Origin: Scortum barcoo
Lineage: Eukaryota; Chordata; Actinopteri; Centrarchiformes; Terapontidae
NCBI GenBank assembly: GCA_023238725.1
Contig: CM041553.1
Span: 15,501,501 to 15,565,500, forward strand
Reading direction: 5' to 3'
DNA length: 64,000 bases
This document shows positions 47,401-55,810 of this stretch, piece by piece. The notes beneath the pieces were generated by a model. That model was given only the letters and a program-made list of their open reading frames with translations, was not told where the DNA came from and did not search any database. Both the position numbers and the translations under genes were made by a program. Within the stretch, counting starts at the first letter, position 1. Each line of letters begins with the position of its first letter.

Positions 47401-48799
47401 CCCACACGCTCTCCCTACTACCACCAGCGAGGAACTGCATGCGCCTGCAGGTGCTGGAGTTGGATCATGTGAGCGAGATCAACCAGGAGGTGGCAGCAGA
47501 GGTTTGCCGAGAGGGCTTGAAAGGCCTGGAGATGCTGGTGCTCACCTCCACACCCGTCACCCCGAAAGCCCTGCTCCACTTCAACAGTGAGCGACCATTC
47601 ATTTTAATGTTTCCTTTCCTGATTTAGTACTTAATACAGTACAGTACACATAATATTTTCAAGAATGTGAAAAACTACGGTGGCATTTTAATAACTACAA
47701 GGGCAAGTTTATTACGAGAAGACCTTGTTCACCCCCAAATAATTAAATCCTCCATCTGCTCATGAAGGTGTTTGCCGCAACCTGAAGTCCATCGTGGTTC
47801 AGATTGGCATAGAGGACTACTTTGAGGACCCCAACAGCCCCGAAGCTAGAAAATTGTTTGATGAGATGGTTAACAAGCTGCAGGTAACAGCACCTCTGTG
47901 TCTCACATCGCACACACTTTTCGCTTTACATGTCAATCATCACATGTGGAAGAAAACATTCTGCGCATACAAGTTACCATGAGGTGAGCTTTCCTCGAAC
48001 GCCACAGTCTGGCCTAACTTCTAATTTTCAGACCACCAGAGCTTTTCTTTCACCACCGCATGCACATGAGTAACAGCTCGGCCACCGCTTGTTCAGAGGA
48101 TAAGATGCATCTATTTTTATCAGGGATACACACCATTTAAACCGTGACTCAGTCCTTGAAGTTCCAGTGATGGCTGGTTGCGGATGCGCCGGCGCTAACT
48201 CACTCAATCAGAGGCTTACTGCGAGAGGCATGGGGTCATTCTTATAGTTGACCACGCACAAGCAGAGATGTAAAAGCTGTGAAATCCCCGGTTTTATTTA
48301 TGTTTTGTTTCTGTGAGTCAGATCGCAGTGTGCTCATCTTGGATATTACACTCAAGATGGCGGGGTTGCTCACAGCAGTTAGGTAACCTCTCCAAGCTGC
48401 AAACAGCTCCGATTTATTTTTATCCCTCTTTATTTGATGTGAAAAGGAAGCCAAAGCTCTCCCCTTTTGTTTAATCATCCTTTTTTCTAGGCGAGTTCAG
48501 TAAAGGTGAGGCTTATGAAGCAAGACAGTCATCCCGCACTTTCAAGGTTTTTACAGGTTTTTTTTTTTTATAGCCGTCTGTCATGCATCAGTTATTGTGC
48601 ACACTCACTGCTAATGGAAGGAAACATAAAGGCATGAAGACGACGGGGAAATGGAGCATTTTGACTGGCAGGGGAAAAAATCACACAGAGGCTTTAGAAA
48701 ATGAGATTCTGATGATATCCTTTCCTTGTCTTTCAGGCTCTAAAGAAGAGACCCGGCTTCTCCAAAATCCTCCATGTGAAAGCAGACAGCCTCTGCTAA
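17166..48799 (+). CDS. FBXO41: FBXO41, F-box only protein 41 (13 coding exons, spliced)
   Basis: FBXO41 is a brain-enriched F-box protein that acts as the substrate receptor of an SCF (SKP1-CUL1-F-box) ubiquitin ligase. It has been linked to neuronal migration and cerebellar axon growth. Coding exons are 17166-17716, 19379-19608, 33798-34005, 38227-38300, 42125-42513, 45459-45697, 45794-45909, 46427-46579, 46733-46828, 46951-47069, 47428-47586, 47768-47883 and 48737-48799. Phases agree at every junction. The product is about 836 residues (human about 875), if an extra AG near 17210 is ignored. Order: C2H2-like finger (10-33), coiled coil (about 165-290), Ser/Gly-rich linker containing RKQAIQNWQRRP and GDVSDVGSRTTES (330-480), F-box (about 509-552) and leucine-rich-repeat-like C-terminus. 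The gene converges on SMOX. The identification is secure. Whether this allele is functional depends on the AG insertion. Confidence 0.95.
17717..19378 (+). other. FBXO41 intron 2
   Basis: The intron is bounded by GTAAGC and TTGTAG. It contains a terminal-inverted-repeat transposon at 17917-18337. No exon was recognised in the remainder. Confidence 0.9.
17917..18337 (+). mobile_element. TIR transposon (MITE) with SANT-like ORF remnant
   Basis: The ends are near-perfect inverted repeats: GGCCCTTTTCCACTAGTACC on the left and ggtactagtggaaaaggggcc on the right. Internally there are two perfect TGACGTCA sites (18038, 18078), an inverted CCAAT box (attgg, about 18065) and an ATG at 18175 opening a short frame (AAQKSTPRSNDNEVQTFLVW). 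That frame resembles the start of the Myb/SANT-like domain found in PIF/Harbinger transposons. I infer a non-autonomous Harbinger-like element that keeps its own promoter. No clean target-site duplication is visible, so the superfamily is tentative. Confidence 0.75.
19379..19608 (+). CDS. FBXO41: FBXO41 exon 3 (coiled coil)
   Basis: TTGTAG|GTGGAG to CAACA|GTAAGT, 230 bp, entered in phase 0 and left in phase 2. It encodes VEQKIAARVGRLQAELERKS and onward to DVSVEMLASLKQDLVNKEEE, an uninterrupted heptad-rich coiled coil almost identical to mammalian FBXO41. The antisense open frames over this exon are shadows. Confidence 0.97.
19800..19960 (-). mobile_element. MITE-like teleost dispersed repeat, copy 2
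   Basis: Read on the minus strand it parallels the repeat at 7.0 kb. Here the plus strand shows gcttctgaaatgtgaatatc, gatagtaagctggac, gttggacaaaataagtaatc and gaagatgtcaccc. It is a diverged partial copy. Confidence 0.5.
20379..20419. repeat. C-homopolymer and (CT)n tract
   Basis: Ten cytosines are followed by about fourteen CT units. The overlapping open frames with Ser-Leu or Glu-Arg runs are artefacts of this tract. Confidence 0.95.
21913..21934. repeat. (CA)n microsatellite
   Basis: About eleven CA units preceded by a short CT run. Confidence 0.9.
23265..23462 (-). mobile_element. MITE-like teleost dispersed repeat, copy 3
   Basis: The plus strand contains attgattaatcattta, tctcagcttcttgatcacgtg, gatagtaaactgaatg, gtcaatcagacaaaacaac and catttgaagacatcat. 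These occur in the same order as the other copies and in the opposite orientation to the 7.0-kb copy. Confidence 0.6.
24123..24246 (-). mobile_element. SINE 3' tail fragment
   Basis: On the minus strand this reads as the end of the teleost SINE seen at 38.5 and 44.9 kb, with ccagggtgtcctccacctct-like text, then gctccagcacac and the terminal ggtatagataatggatgg. The tRNA head is missing, consistent with 5' truncation. Confidence 0.65.
25688..25733. repeat. (TA)n/(GT)n microsatellite
   Basis: A short TA run passes into GT units with one TATAT interruption. Confidence 0.93.
26385..26505 (-). mobile_element. MITE-like teleost dispersed repeat, copy 4 (partial)
   Basis: The plus strand contains tctcaaatgggaagatttg, tgtaaactgaatg, ggacaaaataagcac and tttgaagatgttacc. 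This matches the inner part of the family. Confidence 0.5.
30795..31225 (+). repeat. Dispersed repeat, copy A
   Basis: This shares an ordered series of words with 32690-33065: actagctggtg, tggaaca/tggagca, agctaaagagc against agctacagagc, gagttgg, ggagaccaaaa, agtgaatattgga and gccactgttgctctgt. The two copies are strongly diverged direct repeats about 1.9 kb apart. The element is non-coding and its family is unknown to me. Confidence 0.6.
32690..33065 (+). repeat. Dispersed repeat, copy B
   Basis: This is the partner of copy A, best aligned over 32808-32920 against 30935-31050. It ends in aatcagtaaattgcaggttt, which parallels the end of copy A (caagtcaattaatgctgctt). Confidence 0.6.
33798..34005 (+). 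CDS. FBXO41: FBXO41 exon 4 (end of coiled coil)
   Basis: CCCTCAG|GGAAGTC to GGCCAG|GTGAGG, 208 bp. It completes a split Gln codon and encodes EVAQIDQFLQETAAREANAK followed by a second helix (LQQFIEELLDRADRAEKQLQ), matching mammalian FBXO41. The exon end (GSLGHCSLQASKGNGGQ) is less conserved. The exon is markedly GC-richer than its flanks. Confidence 0.97.
34901..35268 (-). mobile_element. Degraded non-autonomous Tc1/mariner-type element
   Basis: Both ends carry the inverted signature of a familiar fish Tc1-like element: agccaaaagtatatgg on the left and atacttttgctcatgtat on the right. Inside are diagnostic words, namely acatctgggaaggctttt, caccccattcagcc-like text, cctaaaggtgttgatgagg, ttgaggtcagtgctctgtg and ctggccagccaagttc. 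In that element this text is the antisense of the transposase end. No intact transposase remains. Confidence 0.75.
37030..37420 (+). repeat. Diverged dispersed repeat fragment
   Basis: Words such as gatattcatgatccccagtgg, gatgattcctaaagatt and gccatcaccaggtcaaaaggtc recur in a common teleost repeat built from gattcatggtccccagaggatgaatcc-like blocks. Heavily decayed; the class is not assignable by eye. Confidence 0.45.
38227..38300 (+). CDS. FBXO41: FBXO41 exon 5 (linker)
   Basis: CTTCAG|AGAAAC to CACAGG|GTAAGT, 74 bp, entered in phase 0 and left in phase 2. It encodes RNSSLSGSTRGMYQVSERRS plus SPSTG, which corresponds to the SRHGSSPSTG stretch of mammalian FBXO41. This is the least conserved exon and was placed by phase and by the SSPSTG match. 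Confidence 0.88.
38524..38896 (+). mobile_element. tRNA-derived SINE, near full length
   Basis: The head gcacagtggtgtggtggtta carries an A-box-like motif, and gggttcaatccc (about 38577) carries the B box. The body has ctcccacaatccaaagacat, gttaattgataa, ttgcccctaggtgtg and ccaatccagggtgtaccctg. The tail is gacaggctccagcaccccg, ending ggataaagcgggttaggaaa and atggatggatgg. This is a tRNA-headed teleost SINE with a LINE-like 3' tail, on the same strand as the gene. Confidence 0.9.
39290..39536 (-). mobile_element. MITE-like teleost dispersed repeat, copy 5
   Basis: The plus strand ends with aataattattagttgcagccc, the characteristic terminus of this family. Upstream are gtaaattgaatatattttgg, agactgttggg and gggctctgagga. 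It is in reverse orientation relative to the 7.0-kb copy. Confidence 0.7.
39877..39886. promoter_or_regulatory. Perfect CRE palindrome GTGACGTCAC
   Basis: A 10-bp perfect palindrome containing TGACGTCA lies in intron 5, outside any repeat I recognise. It is a candidate CREB/ATF site by sequence only. Confidence 0.35.
41298..41323. repeat. (GT)n microsatellite
   Basis: About thirteen GT units in intron 5. Confidence 0.95.
42125..42513 (+). CDS. FBXO41: FBXO41 exon 6 (Ser/Arg-rich linker)
   Basis: CTTCAG|GGCATC to AACACAG|GTAACG, 389 bp, entered in phase 2 and left in phase 1. It encodes the acidic motif GGYDSDSVEMHPMEECPEAQ, then LRKQAIQNWQRRPYRNSTEG and EEGDVSDVGSRTTESEVEMW. The last two blocks are nearly invariant in vertebrate FBXO41, which places this exon with certainty. 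The region is predicted disordered, and the Ser/Thr-rich acidic stretch could be phosphorylated, which is an inference. Confidence 0.96.
44379..44422. repeat. (GT)n-(GA)n compound microsatellite
   Basis: About fifteen GT units pass directly into about seven GA units. Antisense open frames across it read as Thr-His and Ser-Leu repeats and are not genes. Confidence 0.95.
44886..45232 (+). mobile_element. tRNA-derived SINE, second copy
   Basis: Same family and orientation as the element at 38.5 kb: gggcggcacagtggtgtagt, gggttcaatccctgg, tcccacaatccaaagacatg, ttgcccctaggtgtgaatg, cagtccagggtgtaccctgc and ggctccagcacccctgcgac, ending gataagcaggttagaagatg. Relative to the other copy it has a small internal deletion around 44.97 kb. 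Confidence 0.9.
45459..45697 (+). CDS. FBXO41: FBXO41 exon 7 (F-box domain)
   Basis: TCCCACAG|GTCGG to TTCCAAG|GTGAGT, 239 bp, entered in phase 1 and left in phase 0. After KSGEVISPEI it encodes the F-box, LKMRAALFCIFTYLDTKTLL then AAEVCRDWKFVARHPAVWTR. This is the roughly 45-residue helical motif that binds SKP1 and docks the protein into an SCF ligase. The characteristic Leu, Cys-x-x-Trp and Pro-x-x-Trp positions are all present. Confidence 0.98.
45794..45909 (+). CDS. FBXO41: FBXO41 exon 8
   Basis: CTGTAG|TTCCTG to CACACG|GTGAGA, 116 bp, phase 0 to 2. It encodes FLSILSQWCTQTHSLILQNL then KPRQRGKKETKEDYLKSTR, collinear with mammalian FBXO41 with only conservative substitutions. A basic KPRQRGKK patch lies between the F-box and the repeat region. 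Confidence 0.97.
46427..46579 (+). CDS. FBXO41: FBXO41 exon 9 (LRR-like region)
   Basis: CTAAAG|TGGCTG to CCTACAG|GTAGAC, 153 bp, phase 2 to 2. It encodes GCLEEGLEALLKATGSNLLI then ISHCPNLLTDRSLWLASCYC. This is the start of the C-terminal leucine-rich-repeat-like fold that in F-box proteins usually binds substrate. Confidence 0.97.
46733..46828 (+). CDS. FBXO41: FBXO41 exon 10 (LRR-like region)
   Basis: TTCCAG|GAGTGC to CCCATG|GTAATA, 96 bp, phase 2 to 2. It encodes SATDPVGQEVIWALGAGCRD then IISLQVAPLHPC, matching the family. The donor GTAATA is weaker than its neighbours. Confidence 0.96.
46951..47069 (+). CDS. FBXO41: FBXO41 exon 11 (LRR-like region)
   Basis: CATTTAG|CCAACA to TCTCTAG|GTAAAT, 119 bp, phase 2 to 1. 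It encodes QQPARFSNRCLQTIGRCWPH then LRALGVGGAGCGIQGLASL, nearly identical to mammalian FBXO41. Confidence 0.97.
47428..47586 (+). CDS. FBXO41: FBXO41 exon 12 (LRR-like region)
   Basis: CCACCAG|CGAGGA to TTCAACA|GTGAGC, 159 bp, phase 1 to 1. It encodes RNCMRLQVLELDHVSEINQE then the block ending TPVTPKALLHFN. Spaced leucines and the LQVLELDHV segment are typical of leucine-rich repeats. Confidence 0.97.
47768..47883 (+). CDS. FBXO41: FBXO41 exon 13
   Basis: ATGAAG|GTGTTT to CTGCAG|GTAACA, 116 bp, phase 1 to 0. It encodes VCRNLKSIVVQIGIEDYFED then PNSPEARKLFDEMVNKLQ, collinear with the family. Confidence 0.97.
48737..48799 (+). CDS. FBXO41: FBXO41 exon 14 (C-terminus and stop)
   Basis: TTTCAG|GCTCTA to TAA at 48797-48799. 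It encodes ALKKRPGFSKILHVKADSLC, 20 residues ending in Cys. Mammalian FBXO41 also ends in Cys after the conserved RPGFSKILHVK block, so the C-terminus is complete. Confidence 0.97.
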   Translation, partial: ALKKRPGFSKILHVKADSLC

Positions 48800-51395
48800 C
48801 ATCTTTTGTGCCGATTCTCCGAGTCTTGGAGAGGTGCCATCTTGGCTCCAGTCAATCAAAAAGACCCAGCTGTTTTGAGCCCACTCCACGGGGGTTGAAT
48901 ACGTCTGCAGCACCGACACAAAATACAGAAGATCGCCACAATGAGCCCGGGCCGAGGCTTCATGTGCATACTCCATAAGTACAAACTTCAAACAGAAAAA
49001 CTCAATTTACTATTCCAGTAAGGGGAAATCAATATCTCATTCATGTTGGTTAAGACTGAAAACTGGTCAGAAGGTTTATTTGAACTAACAATAGCACTAT
49101 ATATCACATGAAGGGCCTGTTTTAAACTTTGCAGACTCTAATAACCCAACAAAACTGTCAGATTCTCGGTCGTCTTTCGCTTTCACCCACGAAAACGGGT
49201 CGTGTCGTCACATGGCCCTTTCTCGAAAACCCCTGGAGCCAGGTGACAGCGCTGTATTAAACTGTCTGCATCCACATAATGCTCAACGCTCAACGTGTAC
49301 TTGAGACTACCTTCAATGCTGACAGCTCGTGGGCAGTAGCACATTAGAAAGCATACACACTTTGCCGCTGAAGTTCAAGGTTAAGAGTCTTGAGACAGGA
49401 GCTTTTTCGTTTACGCGCGAGCGGACGTGCACACAGTCGAAGATTGAATAAAACGGTTCTCATCCTGCCCACCCTGCACTATACTGTGTGTCGGAGCTGG
49501 ACAACTTTCAACACTTACTGCTTCCACCCAGAACAGAAACATGCCGCAACAGCTCCAGGCACAGCGGAGAGAGCGAGGTCAGCGCTCACTTGTAACACAC
49601 ATTGACCGTCTGCATGGCAGCGATGCATTTAGTCTCCTTGACCGTCTTCTGCTTCCTTGCGTGAACGACGTCGCATCACAAACCTGGACCGGCTGTAGTA
49701 TCTCTAGACCTGTTCGTCCAAAAGAGAACAGGATACAGTATCTGAAGCTACTCGTAAATGAGGCTGGAAGATGATCCATGATGCATTTCTCTTAAAAACT
49801 GGTGCCATTTGTAACATTTGTGTCTGTCCTCATTCCAGTGAGTGTGTTTCTCCAATGTGCCATTAATGGGGGAAGGGGGACCATGAAAGGCAGTTTAGTC
49901 TCCTTAAATCAAAAGTAACTTATGTTATTTGAATTTGACTTGAGTGTAGGTGTTTTATGTGAAACATGGTCTCCAGGTGTATACAGGTGTCACAGTGTTT
50001 ATATATCATGTGAGTTTCATACCTTACCACACTAAACAGTGCCATTCCTACAGTATAAATATTGCTTGTCGTGGCCAAGGCCCTTAAGAGTCCTTATTTA
50101 TATTTTTCAGCTGGCGTCCTCTGGCTCCCTCTGCTGTTTTTTTCCAAGCACTGACACAACCAACAGCCAGCTGGTGTTATCTGACACTATATACTCGCTG
50201 CAGCATGGAACTATTTTTGCAGGACTCACAGCCAAGGGGTCAGATCTCCGGTATAACCTTTAAGATTAGGAATTTGATTTGGTGCCATTCATGGCCACAA
50301 CTTAATTCAGCATCCTTCGCAGACATCCTCATGAAGTATGAGTAGCAATACCTATTGTGGTGAGCCTGAGCACGCACTCCTCTGTGGGGCAGATCGCTTA
50401 ATGGTTTCCAGAAATTTCAAGAATCAAGAATCAGTTTGTAATTAATATGGAATTGTCTTCTGTGGCTTAGGAGGAGCTTCGTCAGGTCTGAGGAAATGAC
50501 CCTCATAATGCTTATGTTGGCTCACAAGCTGCAAATTTACAAAACAGAAAGCTGCATCACAAGCCGAAGGGATATGGTTTGAAAAATGTGGAAATATGCG
50601 TTTACAAGCATAGAGAGTTTATAGAAAATAAGTTTATAGGGGTTTTTGGAGGTTGACCTATGCTAGGGACCAAGAGTCAGGATTTTTCTGCCTCTGCTGC
50701 ATTGATTTTTTTTAATCAGATTCCTTGGGAGTCCTCAAACATTATGAAAGTACAATAGTAAATAACAGTATCAGAGTACCCCTCTTAACAGAGCTCCTGT
50801 TAGACACTTACAATCACTTTGATTAAAAGAAATCTTGCACGCCATTTAAAAACAGGTTTAAAAGTGGCCGTGTTTTGATTTTTTTTTTTAAATCGCTTAG
50901 CAAGTTGTTAATTTGACCTGGCACACCCCATTAGTCACAACCAGCCCCTGTCTCTGCGGCACATTTTAACATCCGTGGGCAGAGTGCACAACAGAGCAAG
51001 GGGACAGTTTCCAGGCGCTTCTCACGTAGGCTCTTTGAAATTCATAAAACTCATAAATGAGGAGAGCTGCGAGCTCCTCTTATTTTATTTATTATTTTTT
51101 GTTCTCTGCTTCATAGTCAAAAATGTTTATAAGGACTTGTGTAGCTGCATATTGTGGTGGTGATGTTTCCAGGTCAAAAAAAAAAACGTGAGAACAGACG
51201 TGGATGTCCATATCTTCATGTTCTTCCAGTATCGCATATTATCAACCCCACACTGGTACTGATTGTCCGCTCGGTTTCGCTGAGGGGACGACGTTTGTGG
51301 GGAAGGTGTAAAACTTTGCTGACACAACAGAGAAAACACAGAGCACTTGTTGATTTTTGAGTTTTAGACAATCCTGCCTTCGCTATCAACTACTC

Positions 51396-51403
51396 TGTAC
51401 ATA
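51396..51403 (+). promoter_or_regulatory. Pumilio-type element TGTACATA
   Basis: Exact match to the UGUANAUA consensus bound by PUM proteins, on the sense strand of the inferred FBXO41 3' UTR. A second copy lies at 52675-52682. Confidence 0.45.
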
Positions 51404-52674
51404 ATGTTTGTAAAAAAAACAAAACAAAAAAAAAACATTAAAAAAAAGGACCAACATTTGATGTTATATAATATTAAGGTCATACTTAATGAGTGGAAAA
51501 AGTTGAAGTTTACAGGTCTGCATTCTGTAAGCATTTTCTCTCCAAAGGTGAATGAAAGATCAACATAGAGAATTATATTATGTATAACAGTAGTATTGAA
51601 ATTGCAGTTGTGTATTAGATACTTTATATTAAATGTGCATCAGAGTCATATAGAGATGGAAATTATTTAAGAAGAGGATAAAGATGATAATTCAGCTATT
51701 TATTTCTATAAAAAAAGAGCGATGTGTATAATGTTGGCATGTTTGTGTTTGAGCATCAATCATTAAGTTGCCTTCTTAACTGTTCTGCTACTGTGACAAG
51801 AAAATTATTAGATGTTTAAAGAGCTTTGATTGCCTGCAGGTTAATAGCGTTTCTCTTTATTTGATCCAGTCTGTTGTTGCACTAGTGAGAAAAAAAAGAT
51901 ATTTCAGATGTTTATTATAAGAGTGTTGTTTTTAATGTTGAGCTATTTCTCAGTATTTGACAAAATATGATGCACTTTTTTTCCTGAACACTTTTAGCGG
52001 CCCGTCGGTCATCGGTTTAGTCAGAGACAACTCTGGTTTCTGTCGGCGGCGACTTCTGCCGTGGTACGAAACCGACTTAAATGTTCGGTTTAATGGGATG
52101 AAGACTTTGGAAATGTGGCGACAACATGTCAGCTTCTGTGGCTGAACAGACGTACAGTTAGCCTCTTTCCTCTTGCACCATCTCTCATATCTCATCGGTC
52201 GGCAAGTTAAAGATCAGAACTGATTCAACAAACATTCAAGTGCTTTTTTAGGTTCATCGCCAATATGACCTTATGCTCACCTTTGTGTTTGTTACTGTCT
52301 TTGCTTTGGCTTTGCATTACGCTGTAGCTTCTAATGCTCACACCAACAGTAAATTTGCTTTATTGTGAAAATGGACCTGCTGAACTTGTTGCAGAGCCGG
52401 CACGCTCTGAAACTGCAGATTAGAGGTGCCAAGTATGCCGGATTTTTTTTTTTTTTTTTTTGCCTACATCTCTCCATTCTCTGCCTCTCTACATATAAAG
52501 CAGAATCATTTATTTATTTTGATTCAGAAACCGAAGCATCACTTATAAACCAAGGTGCTTCCTCATCCACATTATTTCATTATTTAATATTTCAAATCCT
52601 CCTGTGTTGCAGTTACACCCATGCATGGTACTGTGCAATTGAAAAACAGTGTCTGAGTGTTCATGTACCTCTTC

Positions 52675-52682
52675 TGTACATA
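52675..52682 (+). promoter_or_regulatory. Pumilio-type element TGTACATA
   Basis: Second sense-strand match to UGUANAUA, about 200 bp before the first AATAAA. PUM proteins usually repress translation or shorten mRNA life. Confidence 0.45.
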
Positions 52683-52880
52683 TTTTACGTATGAATGATT
52701 GTACTCTGCCCGCTCATCTGAATCGTATTTTACACATTACCTCAACACTTATCTGGGCAGTTAAGTGTGCAGTTTGTCTTTGTACTATTTCATTTTTGAC
52801 TGGTACGCCAGTTCACCCATGAACTTCATCCATGTTGGTACAGTGACGAAAAAAGGATCCTGTTGCTGAAAAAACTTTCC

Positions 52881-52966
52881 AATAAAGATGATCAGCCTTC
52901 TACGATGACCGCAATAGATGGAAATGTTTTACTACTCATTTTCACTCATTTGTTGTCATCAATAAA
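52881..52966 (+). terminator. FBXO41 polyadenylation signals
   Basis: Two AATAAA hexamers, at 52881-52886 and 52961-52966, lie on the sense strand, the latter followed by a T/G-rich stretch. They are the best candidates for the transcript end. Confidence 0.55.
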
Positions 52967-53619
52967 ATTGCTTTAAATTGTATGACTGCGATGTAAGAGT
53001 CAAATTTATTTCGCTGGTCAGCTGTTCGGTAGAGAGCAGTTTCAGTATCACCAGGTCACAGTGAGGTGGAGGTGGATGATGAACTGTGTCTTGAAAGACG
53101 CTGTTGAATTCCTTAGAACGCAGCACAATGCCAAAAAGGCCAAAAACCTCACATATGGAGAAAGAAAGCCTTTACACACTGAAACTGAATGCAGTGAAGC
53201 TGTGAACACAAATTTAATTCACCTAAATTCATGTGGGTCTGTGGGTCTCAAATCCTCTGGAAAGAAGACCATAACTTACTATAGATACAGAGGTATAGAC
53301 AGATACAGCTACAGGTAAGTGAGAAAATATGCCTTTGTAATTTTGGTATGTCTGTGAGTAAACCTGTATCCTGCAGTTAAAACCACAGATTGTACACAGG
53401 CATATACAGTATATAGTATGTTGTATCATAGGGCATATCATCTGGCTACTCAACCTTGCAGCAGAGCCAACAACTTTCGTTGTTTTTGCTCACTGGTTTG
53501 CTTTGGTTTGACATTTGCATGTTTACACACCTTTTACATTGGACACATTGATTTGTCTCAGCAGGCAAAGCACAGGTGGAGCAATGGCTCAGTGCCATCA
53601 CATGTTCCTGTGAATATCA

Positions 53620-55810
53620 GAAAAACAGTACATTGATCAGGTGTCCAGAAACAGTACTCAAATGGGTGATAATGATGCATTCGTTATTTGCAACATGGTC
53701 GCAATAACAACTTTAAAATGCAAAGTTGGCAGAAAGTTTAAAATTAACGCAGCTTTTACAACACGTGTTATCGATTGCTGAAAAAAATCTATAAATATTG
53801 TTAATTTCTTTGTAATAAATGGTATGCTCACATACTTAAAGCAACAGAAAAAGTGTGAACCTTTATGATCAAATGATTGGAATCACAACATCTCTGTAAT
53901 CAGTGTAACAGATTGACCACATAGTTTAGTTCTCAGTATCCTGTTAGATTAGATCTGTCTTTGAGGAAAGCATTCGGTCTCACCTGAGAGGAAAGAACAA
54001 TAAATGTGTACGTGTCGTTGCTTTACATCGAGCAGGCGTGGTGACACAGTGTTGATCTCTCATCTTGTGAACACGCAGGTGCTGGTGGTTTGTTTTGGCC
54101 ACCATGGTCTTCTCGGAAATAACGAGAAACTTGACTTGTATTTACAAGACCCAAGCCCCACATAACAATCCTGTATATACCTTATGACAACTCATAATTC
54201 AGTAACAATGAGCATATAATTTTAGTGTCTGGGTGCCAGCTTAAGTGGTTGGTTAACTGAAATAGCAAAAACACTAAGTCTCTCCACCTTTCTACTTAAG
54301 GAACTGTGTGATAACTTTGGTTTTGTTTGGGCGGATTAAGCCTAATCAAACAAATATTGGCAAACAAATAGATATAAAAATAATTTTATCTTATCTTAAT
54401 TTTATCTGTGGTTTTCACAGTAATGAAAAATGACATAATAGAAGAATTAGCTACATTTCTGTCTGGCACCATCTCCCTGTTTACACTGGACAGTGTTTTC
54501 ATTGGAACTACTTACCAAAACAAAATAGTCCCTATGAACAGTGATTTAAATCAGTTTAAATCATTTATCAACGTGCAAATTTAACTAATTACACCTCATG
54601 TTTAATTCATAAAGGAAAATGTATAATATCATTTGTATAAGTTGTTATAGGTTGTTTAGGTGCAACTTTTTTGTGTTAGATATCTGTAACTTTATAAAAG
54701 GGCCACCTGAAAGCACCATGAGGCTTTGATTTTAAAGAGGACATAAAACATTGCATTGTTTGTTGCGGTATTAAAGATTCATGCATTTCACCAAAACAGG
54801 GAAGCAACAGATGACTTTACCTTGTGCTGATAGCTGTAGCTGAATGGTTAAGTCCTCTGGAGCCTCTTGTGTTCCCTTGCCGGACCGGGAATCCTGCCAG
54901 AACTTTGTCCCCGTGTTTCCCTCTCTGCTTTCCAACAGTCTGAATGAAGGAGGAGAGTGAGTGCGCTGTCCACAGAAAACAAGGTCTCATTTTTTAAAAA
55001 CACACACGCTGTCACAATGCACAACAACCCGCCCTGCCCCCTTCCAGCGAAACAAATGTTTTACAGATCTACTAACCAATATTGTTATATTAACAGTGAC
55101 TCAAATGTGAAGGTCAAAGTGATGATACGACACAAAGTCTGCAGCTCTTGCACAGCTCTTTTTTGCTTTGTTTGGTTTCGTGGCTCTCTAATTCTGCACA
55201 CAGTTTCAGGCAGATGTTCTTAGCAAATAAAGTTATGGTAATGCCACTATAATAACAATGCCACAAAGCACCAAATGTCAGCTAAAGTAAGGCAAATACC
55301 AGGTAAATAAGACAAACATAAAGCAGCATCAGTCCGAGATATTTTTTTTTTAATCAAAAGCAGGACTTTTATTTGTCAGCTGGCTGGAAACGTGACCAAC
55401 AAGGAATGCTGATGTTGTTCTGTGTCTGCTGGATTTTAATGATATGCTTAATAAGTTACACTTTCTAAGGTGGTAATATATCACCACTGTGTGTTTATTT
55501 TAAGTTAATTCTAAAAAAAAAAAAAAACATTTACCAATGTGCAGATGGTGGGAAATAAAGTTATTGATTGTCAGCCTTGTCCTGGTCTGAGGGAGGCACA
55601 GCTGGGTTCATGTCTTTACTCACAGCTTAACCATGTTGTGGAAAATCTTTGCAAATCTGCCATGAGATGTAACATGAGCTCTGATTGGCTATGAGGTCAA
55701 CTTGTTGGCAGGATCTCCCGTTTCTGTGCCCTGGATACTTTGTGGAGTCAGAAGGAGATGACGCTCTTGTTACATCTTACAGTGGATTACCAACAACACA
55801 AGAAGAGAGA
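53620..55810 (+). repeat. Local duplication, copy 1 (interrupted)
   Basis: 53620-54105 and 55667-55808 match the two parts of copy 2 in the same order. Shared words include attgatcaggtg, gacctcatagttta/gaccacatagttta, ctcagtatcctgtta, gcaggcgtggtgacacagtg, tgttgatct, aacacgcaggtgctggtg, ttgttttggc, gtaacatgagctctgattgg, ggagtcagaaggagatga and cagtggattaccaa. The match is interrupted by about 1.5 kb, within which only a short ctgcacacagtttcagg-like word aligns. Confidence 0.75.
54838..54908 (+). repeat. tRNA-like fossil (possible SINE head or tRNA pseudogene)
   Basis: tagctgaatggttaag is an excellent A-box match, and after about 40 bp accgggaatcc is an imperfect B-box. The spacing suits a tRNA-Ser or tRNA-Leu-type gene with a long variable arm. 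The acceptor stem does not pair convincingly, so this is not called as a functional tRNA. Confidence 0.3.

Larger units (their letters stand above)
48800..52985 (+). other. FBXO41 3' UTR (inferred, about 4.2 kb)
   Basis: No gene-like open frame follows the stop codon until the AATAAA signals at 52881 and 52961. The region is AT-rich, with poly-A and poly-T runs, scattered TTATTT words and two perfect Pumilio-type sites (51396, 52675). Long 3' UTRs are usual for neuronal transcripts. The extent is inferred from the polyadenylation signals only, and an earlier end is possible. Confidence 0.55.

Noticed and set aside
48583..48978. 131-codon plus-strand frame across the last FBXO41 exon
   Set aside because: It is in a different reading frame from the conserved ALKKRPGFSK block and runs into the 3' UTR, so it is a shadow of exon 14.
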